64,000 nucleotides of DNA from assembly GCA_003116975.1 (NCBI GenBank), contig BGKB01000102.1:124001-188000 (forward strand), given 5' to 3'. Below are positions 9,688 to 19,638 of the stretch, piece by piece; position 1 is the first letter of the stretch; every line of letters begins with the position of its first letter. Position numbers and translations under genes: made by a program. The DNA is from Aurantiochytrium sp. KH105 (lineage: Eukaryota > Sar > Bigyra > Thraustochytrida > Thraustochytriidae). Under the pieces are notes generated by a model that saw nothing but the letters and a program-made list of their open reading frames with translations, did no database searches and was not told the DNA's origin.

Positions 9688-11058
9688 ATGCCTTCCCATA
9701 CGAATACCCTGCTTCCACTACGTGGCACGGAAAGCGTCTCACCGCTTCGTGGACCTGCGCCTGCAAAGGGCATGGTTTCGCTCGCGAAACGGCGCGCGCG
9801 GACGCGGAGCGCGGCCGGGGAGGATTCAGCTAAGATGGCACTTTTACAGCTGCCAAAGCAGACGGTGCGCGCGACTCCCCCCGCGGCAACGGCCTCGCCG
9901 GTGTTCCACGCAGCACTGGCCTCACCAAACGCTGCAAGTCGTCGCCGCTCAAGAGCGCAACGGCACAGCGAAGGTGCGGGGAAATTAGTTTGCGAGAGGG
10001 ATCAAATAGTGCGAAGGACCGCTCTCGAACGCACAGAGAGCTGCCCGTCCCGACTCTTGCACACGCCTGTGCCGCCATTGACAGTGTTCCCGTCCAATAC
10101 AGTCTCACAAGGCCGAATCAACGCTATCCCCGTGCGACTACAGACAAGCGCAGGCCTTGCGACACTCTTTTCAAAACTGCAGGATGAGGATCTTTCAGCA
10201 ACAGCTGTTGTCTTTGACTTTGACAAAGTCCTCGCCAATGTTCCTGGCGCGGGCCTTTCTGGAACGCACAACCCCAATCGAATTCGTGGCGGAGTAGACA
10301 CGGTTCAGACACTAGCCATGCTTCAGGCACGCAAAGTGCCGCTCTTTATCGCTACTGCGCGGTCTACACCAGCTTTGTTACAAGATCTTATTGCCAAGTT
10401 GGGCAAGAGTTGTAGCGGGAACGAACAGTCGCTGCTCAAGTACTTTACTGAGTCTGACAGCGATGTGGCGCATCGCGCTGCGCGGGCTACCGCACCGCCA
10501 CCTGTGCCATCACGCGGCACGCCCGTGCTTGATCCAAATCAAGGCGTGGGCGCTGCGGCTGTCGCAGCTGCTGCAGCACCTGAGGAGCCACTCTCTGACG
10601 CTGCTGCCAGACTTTTGGGCGAAGATCCAATTGTCATCAATGAACTACGAAATGACCCTTTGCGCGTGACAATCAAGCGCGTCGAAGGTACGAGGGTATT
10701 CAGTGCCGGATACGACAAGGCCAAGCTTGTCGCTCACCTTATTGCGCACGAAATTGAGCCTGAGAGACGTCGTGTCATTTTTGTCGATGACAACGTTTTT
10801 CATGCATACTTTGTGCTCCAAGAGTCGCCCGGTCACGTGCATGCGCAGCAGCCGCAGCGTCAGTGCACCGTCGTTTCCTCTTGGTGGGATCCGAGCGAGG
10901 AGCAGAGTCGAGGCCAGATGATGGTCATTAACGATTCTGACTTTAGTTACACCAAGGCATATCAGGAATGTCTTAGCGCCTTTGGCGTCGACGAGCCGGA
11001 GCGGGTCCGGACGGCAGGCATTTTGCTCGCCAAAGCATTACTACGGGGCGAAAGTTGA
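9688..11058 (+). CDS. HAD-like protein (DUF2608-type?)
   Basis: 456 residues from the ATG in CAAAATGCC. Residues 1-155 are basic, Ser/Arg/Pro-rich and apparently disordered. The HAD-like core begins near 170: VVFDFDKVLA holds the Asp-x-Asp of motif I (Asp177, Asp179), LFIATARS (about 217-224) fits motif II, and RRVIFVDDN (Asp367, Asp368) fits motif IV. A disordered Ala/Pro insert lies between (about 270-315). The layout resembles the DUF2608 group of HAD-like proteins, known mainly from intracellular bacteria and protists, whose substrate is unknown. The motif I pattern has Val-Leu where classical phosphatases have Gly-Thr/Val, so catalytic competence is uncertain. There is no signal peptide or membrane helix. 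An alternative reading is a generic HAD-superfamily hydrolase of unknown target. Confidence 0.75.
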   Translation: MPSHTNTLLPLRGTESVSPLRGPAPAKGMVSLAKRRARTRSAAGEDSAKMALLQLPKQTVRATPPAATASPVFHAALASPNAASRRRSRAQRHSEGAGKLVCERDQIVRRTALERTESCPSRLLHTPVPPLTVFPSNTVSQGRINAIPVRLQTSAGLATLFSKLQDEDLSATAVVFDFDKVLANVPGAGLSGTHNPNRIRGGVDTVQTLAMLQARKVPLFIATARSTPALLQDLIAKLGKSCSGNEQSLLKYFTESDSDVAHRAARATAPPPVPSRGTPVLDPNQGVGAAAVAAAAAPEEPLSDAAARLLGEDPIVINELRNDPLRVTIKRVEGTRVFSAGYDKAKLVAHLIAHEIEPERRRVIFVDDNVFHAYFVLQESPGHVHAQQPQRQCTVVSSWWDPSEEQSRGQMMVINDSDFSYTKAYQECLSAFGVDEPERVRTAGILLAKALLRGES

Positions 11059-11554
11059 GGTGGGCCGTCAGCAATTAAAACATGCAGCTTGTCCATCCAG
11101 CGCGCTTGCCCTCCCCCCCCTCCCTCGAAAAGACAGTAGGCCGACTTTGTGAGATTTCTCATTTCTTTCTCTTATGTCAGAATCGATAGACATCATGCAA
11201 GATTTGTGAGCCTATTACATGAATGAAAAATAACGTGCGAGAAATTGTGGCTCTTTTCCCGTCAGTTTTTATCTTTGGCAAAACTTACATTTTGACGCTT
11301 GCATGTATGCATGCATGATTTCGGCTTCGCATGGTCCTAGCTCCAAAAGACTCATCAGAAAGATCGCCAGACGCAGGCAGACACTTCCGCGTCGATCGCA
11401 CATTTTGGAAGCGTTTCATCGCAAAGCGAGGACAGCTTCATCAGAAGGAAGACAATCCGAGGGTACATGGAGGTCATGTATTGTAAAAAAGAACGACTTG
11501 TAAGGCTTTTGTTTGCAGATGCGACGGCAGAGATGGACAGATTGACTACGAATG
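11059..11554. other. Convergent 3' intergenic, no gene seen
   Basis: About 0.5 kb between the ends of two converging genes. AT-richer, with no frame showing protein-like composition. Confidence 0.6.
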
Positions 11555-13366
11555 CTAACGCAAAGGGCGGCCTGGGCCTCTGCCTGAGTTGTCTTGTCGT
11601 CTACGTACTTGCTGATACTGCGACTGCGCTTGCTTCTGGGCTTGCGGCTCAAAGGCCCTTTCGAGAGCGGTCCTCCGCGCTGCGGTAAATGGATACATTT
11701 TGCTCGCGGCAGTGGTCTGCAGAACAAAGACAGTACTTGCATCGGACGAAACACGAACCTCGGAATCGCCCTTGTAGTGCTGCCCTCCCTCGCGAAACGC
11801 ATGACGAGATCGCCGAAGAATAATGTCTCCCGTCTTGTAAGGACTCTCTTCAAGTCTGGCATAGGCCTCGGGGGCAAGAATCTGGGCGCGCGAAGGCCAG
11901 TGCGGGATGACAACGAAGAATTGCAGAATCTCATTGGCCTCGGCCGCCCGCTCCAGCGCCACATGCATGTGGTCATACATGCGAATCACAATGGCAGGGC
12001 TGTACGGTGGATTGGCTTCGAAAGACCCTCGCACAAAGTCAAAGTCAAAAAAGTCGCCCTGACTCCCAAAGTGGCAGTCGAGGTCAGGGAACATGCTGCA
12101 GAACCAAGGAAGACGCGTGTTGAGCGGTGAGCCGAAACACTCACCGACAACGCCAAAGTCGCGTTGCAAAACGGTGAGCACAGGGTCAAGAACTGCACAC
12201 TGATTTCCGCCAGCGCCCTTGAGCTCGCCTCCCTGGAGCGCTAGATATCTGCACAATAAGCAAAACACGGCTTCGTCGTATGCATTTGGTTTAGCAGTTT
12301 CGTCGACGCCTTGATTCGCGTTGCGCCAGAGATCACGAAGGCGGCCTTCATAGTAAGACTTGATGAGAGGAATGGCCGCGATGGGGGTCTTATTTGACGA
12401 CATGAACCTAAAGGAGCACATGAGGGGCGAGAGATCTTCGCGACTCACGACGCCACGAGGAAGCTCACCGAGGCTGGGTTGTTCGTCGTGCCGTCTGAAG
12501 AGGTCATCGCCATTTTCTTGGTGCGAAGTACGTCTCGCGCTAGCGACGTTGGCGCAGAGCTGGTTCATCTTGGCATCGAGGGAGAGAGAAATTTGGTTTG
12601 TGTCTTGCGCTCCTGCCAAGGCAAGTTTGCGGCACGTCTCTTCCTCGGGGCCCAAAGTTTGCGGGACCTGAAAGAGAACTGTTCGCGCCCCAGCCTGTTC
12701 TCGTCTGCGCCACAACCAGCCCTCGAAATGGCCCTGAATCCGACCGCGCAGCCACAAACCAGCCGTCGCCTTGAAATGGGCCGCCATTTCGCGTATTGCA
12801 AGCAAGGTGGCGACCTCGCGATCTGGTTCGGGCGTTGTGAGAGCGTTGGAATCGCGATTGTTTCCCATGTGGCCTAGCGTGAGCATTTCGGTGTCATGGA
12901 ATGCCTGCAAATCGCCGTCGAGAAGGTCTTGTTCTTGTTGCTGATCCCCGGGCACGTTGAAGAGGTCTGGCATAAATTCGGCATCTCTTCTAAGGCCGCG
13001 GGAACTTGCGCTCGCGCTTGGGCCATGCACTGAATGATGCTCAAGGTCTGCGATACCTTGACCAAGGCCAGCATTATCCTCGCGATCTTGGATAGAACGA
13101 CCGCCTTGGCGCGGAAAGCGGGATCGATCGTGCTCGGCGAACAATGCTCCCTCACGCTCTCGTGCCCTGCCTTGGGGTCTGCTGTTGCGCGAGCTCTGAG
13201 AGGTCCTGTTCGTTGTTGACGAAGCCGTCGAACATGACGCCCCCTGAGCTGGTTCTCCGCCGTCCCCTTGGCGGCTCTCGGGCTGAGGACGCGCTCGCCG
13301 CTTTGGCAGGACCACCTCCAGCTCCGCGACGGCGGCCCCTGCGCGCCGCTTCTTGCGGCCCGCCAT
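11555..13366 (-). CDS. PCIF1: PCIF1/CAPAM-type cap-adjacent m6A methyltransferase
   Basis: 603 residues. The C-terminal half carries the PCIF1 signature in order: a GECFGSPLNTRLPWFCSMFP block (about 398-417), a DxDxxFGSxGDFFDFDF block, then GSFEANPPYSP with the catalytic NPPY at about 452-455 and a following FFVVIPHW strand. In animals PCIF1 uses SAM to methylate N6 of the cap-adjacent 2'-O-methyladenosine of mRNA (m6Am), and its motif is NPPF; Tyr in place of Phe still fits the (D/N)PPY/F class. Residues 1-110 are basic and Ser/Arg-rich with KKRR-type nuclear signals. I see no convincing WW domain, which in animals binds the phosphorylated RNA polymerase II tail, so recruitment may differ. 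The C-terminus is Gln/Arg-rich. It converges with the HAD-like gene. Confidence 0.85.
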   Translation of the reverse strand: MAGRKKRRAGAAVAELEVVLPKRRARPQPESRQGDGGEPAQGASCSTASSTTNRTSQSSRNSRPQGRAREREGALFAEHDRSRFPRQGGRSIQDREDNAGLGQGIADLEHHSVHGPSASASSRGLRRDAEFMPDLFNVPGDQQQEQDLLDGDLQAFHDTEMLTLGHMGNNRDSNALTTPEPDREVATLLAIREMAAHFKATAGLWLRGRIQGHFEGWLWRRREQAGARTVLFQVPQTLGPEEETCRKLALAGAQDTNQISLSLDAKMNQLCANVASARRTSHQENGDDLFRRHDEQPSLGELPRGVVSREDLSPLMCSFRFMSSNKTPIAAIPLIKSYYEGRLRDLWRNANQGVDETAKPNAYDEAVFCLLCRYLALQGGELKGAGGNQCAVLDPVLTVLQRDFGVVGECFGSPLNTRLPWFCSMFPDLDCHFGSQGDFFDFDFVRGSFEANPPYSPAIVIRMYDHMHVALERAAEANEILQFFVVIPHWPSRAQILAPEAYARLEESPYKTGDIILRRSRHAFREGGQHYKGDSEVRVSSDASTVFVLQTTAASKMYPFTAARRTALERAFEPQAQKQAQSQYQQVRRRQDNSGRGPGRPLR

Positions 13367-13963
13367 CGTTCGCGTCCTTGGACCGCAAAGCCAATTATTC
13401 AGATGGTGAAGACTTGCCTGATTGACTCGCAGTCAAGGCTGGAAGGAGGATGGATGACATTATGACAAGACTATACCGAGCCGAGAGCGCAGCTCGGCCT
13501 CGTGGACGAAGATGGCCCCTTTATCCGGAGGGGAATTCGATAAAAATATTCCGCTTGAATGCTCAAATGATGCAGTGTGTCGTAGGCCTATAGTCAAAAG
13601 TTGTTGCAGCCAAATAAGCGATGTCGATGAAAGCGCATCTTTGTAAACTAAACGGAAGTGCAGCGAAAGCTTCATAAAAAATGGTAAAAGGGTTTGCGTA
13701 AAAGCCCTGCAGAGAATGACAAATCTGCGAAGAATTTGAAACATAGTCTTCTCAAAAAGATTTTTGGAATTCTCTCGTCTACAAAAGTTAGTGGCGCAAA
13801 CCTCGCGGCGCTTCGCTTTCGATGGAGTCCTTTGCCAGGAGACATGCCAAGCCTCGAGCTTTGAAAAATATGCCTCAACGTGCACTACCAAGTTGAAGCA
13901 AATGCAAAGCAGGAAAGAGGAATCAAACCTGAAGAGCAAGGCCAAAACGAATATATAATCTCT
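13367..13963. other. Intergenic, no gene seen
   Basis: About 0.6 kb between two minus-strand genes. The distal part is AT-rich. One 161-residue minus-strand frame begins with TTG and has no domain features, so it was not called. Confidence 0.6.
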
Positions 13964-16093
13964 TTACGAGAACGGGATGAGACGCCGGAGCGACGAGAAG
14001 AGGAACCGCATGCGACTTCTTCTCCGCGGCCGTTGATGGAAGTCAGCGTGGTTGGGAAAAAAACCTAACTCTGGCTCGCTACGATTTCCCCAAGGACTTC
14101 CAATCCCAAGTCGGCGGCCCGCATTCGTATTCAAGGCATCGTTGCCGTTGTTGCCATCTTCATAGGAGTCGGGCACAGGCGCTTCGAGACGGGGTCCTAC
14201 AGCCCAATCGAAGGACCGGCCGCATGTACAGACCATGTGGTCACAACCGCTGCAGCGATATATGATGACGGAGCACGTTGGACATACCCGCGTGTTTGTA
14301 TTGGCCCAAGCCAAAAAGTCTGGCTCTGCATCGCCAGCACGAAGCGCTGCGACGTACCCAGCATGTTCGCGGCCTCGGTTCTCTTTGAGTTGGTCGACAG
14401 CTTTCTTGCCCGCAAGTGTCTTGAGCGTCGAGTCATCGAGCAACGTCTTGCACGTGTGATGAAAGAGGCAACGAACGGCAAAACGACCTTCGTCCACACT
14501 AACTTGAATGTGTTTTTTCCAGCAGGCCAAGCAGCATCGGCAGGTATCCACCGGTCGCTGCTCTTGAGCGAGCCTCTCTGCAGAGTCATCATCACTGTCA
14601 GGTTCCCCTGAGTCCGAGTCTGACGCCACAGACTCCATAGTCGACGGAGCGAAGTCCATATACAAGTTTCTTCGATTGGCACGGTTCGCTATATTAGAGG
14701 CTCGAGCAACATGAAGAAGAAAGTCAGGACGGAGTCGCTCCTGTGCCCGTGGCGGACGCGGGTCGATTGGTCCGTGGTTGAGACCAACCATGAAGCCCCT
14801 TGGAACGCTCTCGAGACAAATTTGGCATTCATGGTGGCGCCGAAGACGGAACCCTCGCCAAGCAGCCTGAATTGCTGCCGCGGCATTGGAACTGCGCTCT
14901 TCCCTGACTTTTTTAACCTCTGCCACCGCTTGCGGAAGGAGATCTTTCACGACATTCCGAGGAATTTTCGTCGATGGCAAGCCGGGAAATGTTGGCTTTC
15001 TCTCCATAGGGTCCAAGGCGGCTCGGATGACTTCAGCGCGAACGCATGGCACACATATCTGTGCCTTACGCCAACTATGATATCCACCAGAACGTCTCTG
15101 CCCCAAATACTCGCGCTGAATGACGCGCCATGTAAACGAAACCGGCCACTGAAAAGGAGGGTCAGGCGGCGTTTGCTGAGAAGCATCGGCTGCGGGTCGC
15201 AGCAGCAACTCCTGAAGTCGAGGAGTCTCGTACGACGGAAAGTCGTAGTCGTCAGAGAGGCTTTGATCTTTCGCACTTGGGAGCACCTTGTACATGAAGA
15301 GGTGCATGTATGTGCTCCAGCAAACGTGGCAGCGCGTGAGCGTTCTGGCCATAAGACCGCGAAAGAAAGCTTGAATTTTGACCGCTGCGGCCTTTTGACT
15401 CGAGCCAACAGCATCTGCCTTGCGATTGACAGAAAATTTGCTCCACAGTCCAGCGTTTTCGCGAGTCTTTGGGCGGCGTACGGAGATGGAGAATGCCCCC
15501 CCGTCCATGTACGCTGCGGTTTGAATTTTCATGAAGTCCACCTCGAAAATCGACGTCGGGTATAACTTGCTGATCGAGAGAACGGGCGCTCGTTCCGATT
15601 TGAGAAACTCTGCGGGAACGAAGATGGTCTCGCCCGCAAACCCTTCTACTCGTCCAAATTTGCCCCAGGTGACGACGATGGTGCTCTTTGTGCGGTTCAA
15701 AAGGCGCAGACCAGGCTTGTCCTGTGCCTCGGAGAGGACGTCGGCGTAGGGATATGCTTTTGACTCTCGGTTGAGTTCCATGCGGACTCTGGAGCTATAT
15801 TTTTCGACAATCAAGCAACCGTTTTGCAGAGGAGCGTACAGTTCCTTCGCCTGGCGTTTACACGGCTGGATCCACCTTTGCGAAGGAGTGCTGTCAGTGC
15901 TTTGCTTCCACTCCCCAGCCAAATCGGGCGTCTCGTCTTGAGTTGATCGCCGACTCGCTGCAAGCGCCTGCTCCAACTCGAACATTTCTTCTTGGTTCAA
16001 TCGCAGGCTTTCTGCGAGCGCCTGCTCCAGCTCTGGATCGTCATCTTCAAGTTCCATATCCTCGCGGGCGATCATGTTCACGTTCTCGCTCAT
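13964..16093 (-). CDS. RBR E3 ubiquitin ligase with UIM and IQ motifs
   Basis: 709 residues. Two tandem ubiquitin-interacting motifs sit at the N-terminus (ELEQALAESLRLNQEE at 21-36; ELEQALAASRRSTQDE at 40-55). Two IQ motifs follow (AAVKIQAFFRGLMAR near 250; AAAAIQAAWRGFRLRR near 405-420), suggesting calmodulin binding. RING1 opens at 423 (CQICLES) but its remaining ligands come only after an acidic insert of about 90 residues (CRCCLACWKKHI near 518-529, then CLFHHTCKTLLDD). RING2 spans about 604-630: CPTCSVII, then SGCDHMVC with the candidate catalytic Cys617, then CGRSFDW. RBR ligases pass ubiquitin through a RING2 cysteine thioester. UIMs would bind ubiquitin chains in cis or on targets. 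The combination is unusual; substrates are unknown. Confidence 0.8.
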   Translation of the reverse strand: MSENVNMIAREDMELEDDDPELEQALAESLRLNQEEMFELEQALAASRRSTQDETPDLAGEWKQSTDSTPSQRWIQPCKRQAKELYAPLQNGCLIVEKYSSRVRMELNRESKAYPYADVLSEAQDKPGLRLLNRTKSTIVVTWGKFGRVEGFAGETIFVPAEFLKSERAPVLSISKLYPTSIFEVDFMKIQTAAYMDGGAFSISVRRPKTRENAGLWSKFSVNRKADAVGSSQKAAAVKIQAFFRGLMARTLTRCHVCWSTYMHLFMYKVLPSAKDQSLSDDYDFPSYETPRLQELLLRPAADASQQTPPDPPFQWPVSFTWRVIQREYLGQRRSGGYHSWRKAQICVPCVRAEVIRAALDPMERKPTFPGLPSTKIPRNVVKDLLPQAVAEVKKVREERSSNAAAAIQAAWRGFRLRRHHECQICLESVPRGFMVGLNHGPIDPRPPRAQERLRPDFLLHVARASNIANRANRRNLYMDFAPSTMESVASDSDSGEPDSDDDSAERLAQEQRPVDTCRCCLACWKKHIQVSVDEGRFAVRCLFHHTCKTLLDDSTLKTLAGKKAVDQLKENRGREHAGYVAALRAGDAEPDFLAWANTNTRVCPTCSVIIYRCSGCDHMVCTCGRSFDWAVGPRLEAPVPDSYEDGNNGNDALNTNAGRRLGIGSPWGNRSEPELGFFPNHADFHQRPRRRSRMRFLFSSLRRLIPFS

Positions 16094-17415
16094 GACACCG
16101 ATATCTTATCTTCTTCCCCTCGTGGTCTCCTCTGAGATTGATTGAAGTTCGACTTTCTGTTGCTGCTCGCAATCGCTCGACCAGCGTGCGTCCGTCTGTG
16201 CCGAGCCGGCCTGCGTGCGTGCGTACGTGCCCACACGCGTGCGCAGCTAAACAACTCGCGTTTTCTGCTCGAGCTGTCGCGGGTCTTGCGAGGACCCACG
16301 CTCTTTACAGTTTTGCAAGCTCGCTCGCAGCTGGGCGCGGCTGGCTGACCGGCCGGCTAGTGGCTCTACGAACCGACAAACAGACGCACAGCACAGACAG
16401 ACCCTTCCCTCTGAGCTTTTCCGTGGCCACTCGCCAGCTTCGAGTCTGCCGTAGCCAGGCCCTCGCGCCCGCGTATCGTGCCTCCGCAACGGCAATCGAT
16501 CGCCAGGCATTGGGCGATCTGAAGCCGGTCCCTGCCTGGAGAACCCACAAGCTCACTCCTCCCCGCAAACCCGGAGAACGAACGTCTCCAGAACGGGGAG
16601 GGTCTCGACGCGAGTGGGCTGAGGAACGGGTCGAACGGCCACGCACGAGCGTCGTCGAGGCTCGGGCGGCGGCGGTTGGGGGCGACGGGTCGATCGATGG
16701 GCCCATCAAGAGTCGCTCGCTACGCTCTGATTGGGCTGCTGGCTGGCGACGATTGACACGAGCATGGACGACCTGGCTGGCTGATGAAAGTCCAGTGCCA
16801 GCCTGCGCGTGACTGTGACTGTGAGCTGAGGATATTTCTTTGGGCCACATCCCGGCCACGTCAGTCCCAAGTAGGGCCTAGAGGCCAATCAATCATGATC
16901 GTGAAGTTCAACTCCGGGCTCAACGAGCTGCGCGTCGCGGGCGAGCGCTCGGCCACTGCGAGTGACGCGGCGAAGGCGCAAGAATCCCGAGCCGCGGTGA
17001 GTGACGTGGACGCCATTCAAGGAGAAGCAGACGCAGAAGCCGAAGGAGAAGGAGAAGGAGAAGGAGGAGAAGGAGGTGGGAGGGGAAAACGGACGCGGAG
17101 GAGGAGACGACGCGCGAATTTCGCGCGCGCAAAGAACGGGGCGCGAAGAAGATCACTGACGGCTGTCGCGTGAGACGCGCTTCCAGAGCAGCGACGGCAG
17201 CAATCGCGACGGCAGCAATCGCGATAGGAACAGTGAGTGGCTCGTGTAGTATCTTGCTTGGAGCGATACCATGCTGCGCGACCGTTCATGGTGAGGGTGA
17301 GCGAGGGAGGGTAAGCGAGCATATCCACGTTGCCAAGGGCGCGAGAAACGCGGACGCCTCCGCGACCGACGACGCGGAGGACGGCGGCGGGACGGGGTGT
17401 TAGCTGCTGCGCGCG
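16094..17415. other. Divergent GC-rich promoter region
   Basis: 1.3 kb between the RBR ligase (minus) and PGAM5 (plus). It includes a purine-rich GGAGAA repeat at about 17038-17085. A 224-codon plus-strand frame at 16138-16812 has Arg/Ala/Ser-rich random composition and was not called. Confidence 0.6.
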
Positions 17416-18396
17416 ATGCTCAGCCGCGCGGCGCGCGCAGCATGGACGCGGCGGCGAGGTGGCCTCCTCGCGCTGGCGACGGTAACGGGGACGGGCCTCG
17501 CAGCGTGCTCCGCGGGCCCCGGCGCCAGCAACAGCGCGGCGAGCGACAGCGCCGGCGCCAGAGGAGGCGCTAGTCCGGGCGAACCCGGCTTTCAGAGCAG
17601 CGGCAAGGCGTGGGATGACAACTGGGACAAGATGGCCGAAGTCAGCGAGAAGCGAGCCGCGCAATGGGCCGAAAAGGCGCACAAATCCAAAGATGCTCGA
17701 CCTTCGAGGCCGTGCCGGACGATCATCCTCGTCAGGCACGGACAGTACGAGCAGGCGTCTCGTAAAAAGTACATGGAGAACAACGAGGGCCTCGACCATG
17801 ACTGGTGGCTTGAGTGGGACGCTGCCTGCAAATTGACGCCCCTTGGCCGCGAGCAGGCCACTTTGGCGGGGAAGCGACTGGCCGAAATTGCACGCGCTCA
17901 TGACTATACTTATGACGCCGTCTATTACTCGGACCAGAAGCGCGCCACCGAGACCGCCCAACTTATCCTCGACGAGTTGGAAAACAGCGGCAGTAGCAAC
18001 AACAATAATAACCAAGAGGATGGACCTCCGGCTCATGTCGAGCAACTCATTCGTGAGGGTAATCCGATCCAGCCTGTTCCCGCGTCGCGGACGTACAAGC
18101 CTTCGGATGTTGACTGTTACGAGGATGGATCTCGCATCGAGGCTGCTTTTCGCAAACACATCCACCGCGCTCCGCTGCACCAGCATCACGATACACACGA
18201 GATCCTTGTCTGTCACGGAAACGTAATTCGCTACTTTGTGTGTCGCGCGCTGCAGTTTGATCCTGCTGCCTGGCTTCGCTTTGCCGTCTACAACACTGGT
18301 ATCACCGTTATTCGGGTGGGTCACAATGGCAACGTTTCCGTCTCTGCGATCGGCGACACGGGCCATCTTCCTGCAGAAAAGGTCACGTACTCGTAG
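17416..18396 (+). CDS. PGAM5: PGAM5-like mitochondrial Ser/Thr phosphatase
   Basis: 326 residues. The N-terminus has Arg residues followed by a hydrophobic stretch (about 15-31), fitting a mitochondrial signal-anchor. WDDNWD at 66-71 matches the WDxNWD motif that drives PGAM5 oligomerisation and activation. The phosphoglycerate-mutase-fold core follows: LVRHGQY with the catalytic His108 (RHG at 107-109), the conserved SDQKRATETA segment, and VCHGNVIRYF with the second His (about 267). In animals PGAM5 is a protein phosphatase of the mitochondrial membrane acting in mitophagy and cell death. A Ser/Asn-rich insert (about 190-208) interrupts the core. The GGC- and GCG-rich start is consistent with a targeting peptide. 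It converges with the next gene. Confidence 0.9.
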   Translation: MLSRAARAAWTRRRGGLLALATVTGTGLAACSAGPGASNSAASDSAGARGGASPGEPGFQSSGKAWDDNWDKMAEVSEKRAAQWAEKAHKSKDARPSRPCRTIILVRHGQYEQASRKKYMENNEGLDHDWWLEWDAACKLTPLGREQATLAGKRLAEIARAHDYTYDAVYYSDQKRATETAQLILDELENSGSSNNNNNQEDGPPAHVEQLIREGNPIQPVPASRTYKPSDVDCYEDGSRIEAAFRKHIHRAPLHQHHDTHEILVCHGNVIRYFVCRALQFDPAAWLRFAVYNTGITVIRVGHNGNVSVSAIGDTGHLPAEKVTYS

Positions 18397-18777
18397 CTTT
18401 ATTAGCTGTGGGCCTAGTTCCGGATTGAGAGTGAATTCATCGCTGCTGCAATGTGTGTTTTTTCAAACGAGCTTCAGTAGGCCTGATTTAAGATTTTCTT
18501 TTTCCCTTTCTGACCTTGGCAAACTTTTTCTTTTCAGTCAAATTTTCGTGGCAAAGACGATCGGGCAAAGAAGATAAAAACGTTCGAGTCAGCAAGGAAT
18601 GCTACACTCCCTGACGACGCGTATTTTGACCTCGCTCTAGAAAGCCTAGGCCTAGGTCTACAGTCCCTCTTCAGTTTACCAGATTTGGGTCAAAAGGGAG
18701 GAGAATGGGCACAAGGATGTCGTTAGTTTTTTGTTAAAATCAAAACAGGCGTCATGCAAACAAAAAACTGGAGTTCA
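18397..18777. other. Convergent 3' intergenic, no gene seen
   Basis: 381 bp of AT-richer DNA between two converging stops, including the palindrome-like CCTAGGCCTAGG near 18646. No open frame of interest. Confidence 0.6.
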
Positions 18778-19638
18778 TCAGATCTGAGTAAAAGGCGACT
18801 CGCCATCGTCGTCGTTCTTCTTTTTCGAAGCAGCATCATCGCTCTTGGCGACAGCACCGTTCGCAGAAGCCTTGACGCGCTCGAAAGCCTCGCGCGTTGT
18901 TTCAGCGGCACGGTCCATGCCCGGTCTGCAAGCCTCGCCGAGCTGACCCACCTTTTCCTTGGTAACGGTCCAGCCTTCCTCGAGAACAGGCTTCGCACGC
19001 TCCGCGAGGTTGTCGACAGTAGGCCTGGCCTTTTCGTACATGCTGCTAGCGCCTTCGCGCACCACCTCGACACCAGGTCTGACGCGCTCTTCATACAAGC
19101 TACCCATGCGTTCGCTGGCCTGGCGATAATTTTCATTCTCGTTGAGACGACCATGGACCTCCTTGGCCTGCTCCGAGACCTTGGACACGCCCCATTGCAA
19201 AAAGGAAAACGCGGTGGCCGCGCCGTTCTTGAGCTTGTCCACGGGGATGGCGCCGTCGAGGCCTGTGCGCTGCTGGAAGCTCTCGTCGTCCTCCTCGTCG
19301 AAGCTCGTCGCGCCAGCGTTGCTCGAGTAGTAGTCATCGAGCTGCGAGCGGGACATTCCGTCTGCCACGTCGTCTACCGCGGTTCCGGTCAGCGCGCCAG
19401 CCTTGCTCACGCGGAGCGCCGGGCCTGTCGCCGACGAAGGCTTGGCGCTCTGCGCCTCGGCGCCGCTGCTGCTGCCCGCCGGGCCTGCCGAGGCGCTCTT
19501 TTGCGCGGAGTTCGCGCCTAGCTCTTCCTCGGGGAGCAGCAGCCTCTCGCCCGTCGCCTCGTCCGCGCGGGCGTCGCTCACCGCCGCCGGCGGTGGCACG
19601 GCCTCGGCCACCACGCTCTCGTCGTGGTCCTCCATCAT
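18778..19638 (-). CDS. Amphipathic-helix repeat protein, function unknown
   Basis: 286 residues from the ATG at 19638. The frame continues upstream through a GAGCGAGG repeat that reads as Arg-Glu-Ser repeats and is better explained as 5' UTR. Residues 1-110 are acidic and Ala/Ser-rich. From about 125 the protein is a chain of charged helices separated by Arg-Pro or Lys-Pro: LQWGVSKVSEQAKEV, then ERVRPGVEVVREGASSMYEKA, then RPTVDNLAERAKPVLEEG, then RPGMDRAAETTREAFERVKA written in 11-residue periodicity. This is the look of lipid-surface, LEA-like or apolipoprotein-like helices, with no membrane span. A lipid-droplet or vesicle coat role is only inference. The C-terminus is acidic and Lys-rich. 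Confidence 0.65.
   Translation of the reverse strand: MMEDHDESVVAEAVPPPAAVSDARADEATGERLLLPEEELGANSAQKSASAGPAGSSSGAEAQSAKPSSATGPALRVSKAGALTGTAVDDVADGMSRSQLDDYYSSNAGATSFDEEDDESFQQRTGLDGAIPVDKLKNGAATAFSFLQWGVSKVSEQAKEVHGRLNENENYRQASERMGSLYEERVRPGVEVVREGASSMYEKARPTVDNLAERAKPVLEEGWTVTKEKVGQLGEACRPGMDRAAETTREAFERVKASANGAVAKSDDAASKKKNDDDGESPFTQI

Noticed and set aside
13460..13945. 161-codon minus-strand open frame
   Set aside because: Starts with TTG, in AT-rich intergenic DNA, no recognisable features.
16138..16812. 224-codon plus-strand open frame upstream of PGAM5
   Set aside because: Random-looking composition in a GC-rich promoter, no conserved motif.
17017..18366. 449-codon open frame antisense to PGAM5
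   Set aside because: Same codon-bias artefact; overlaps an unmistakable PGAM5 gene.
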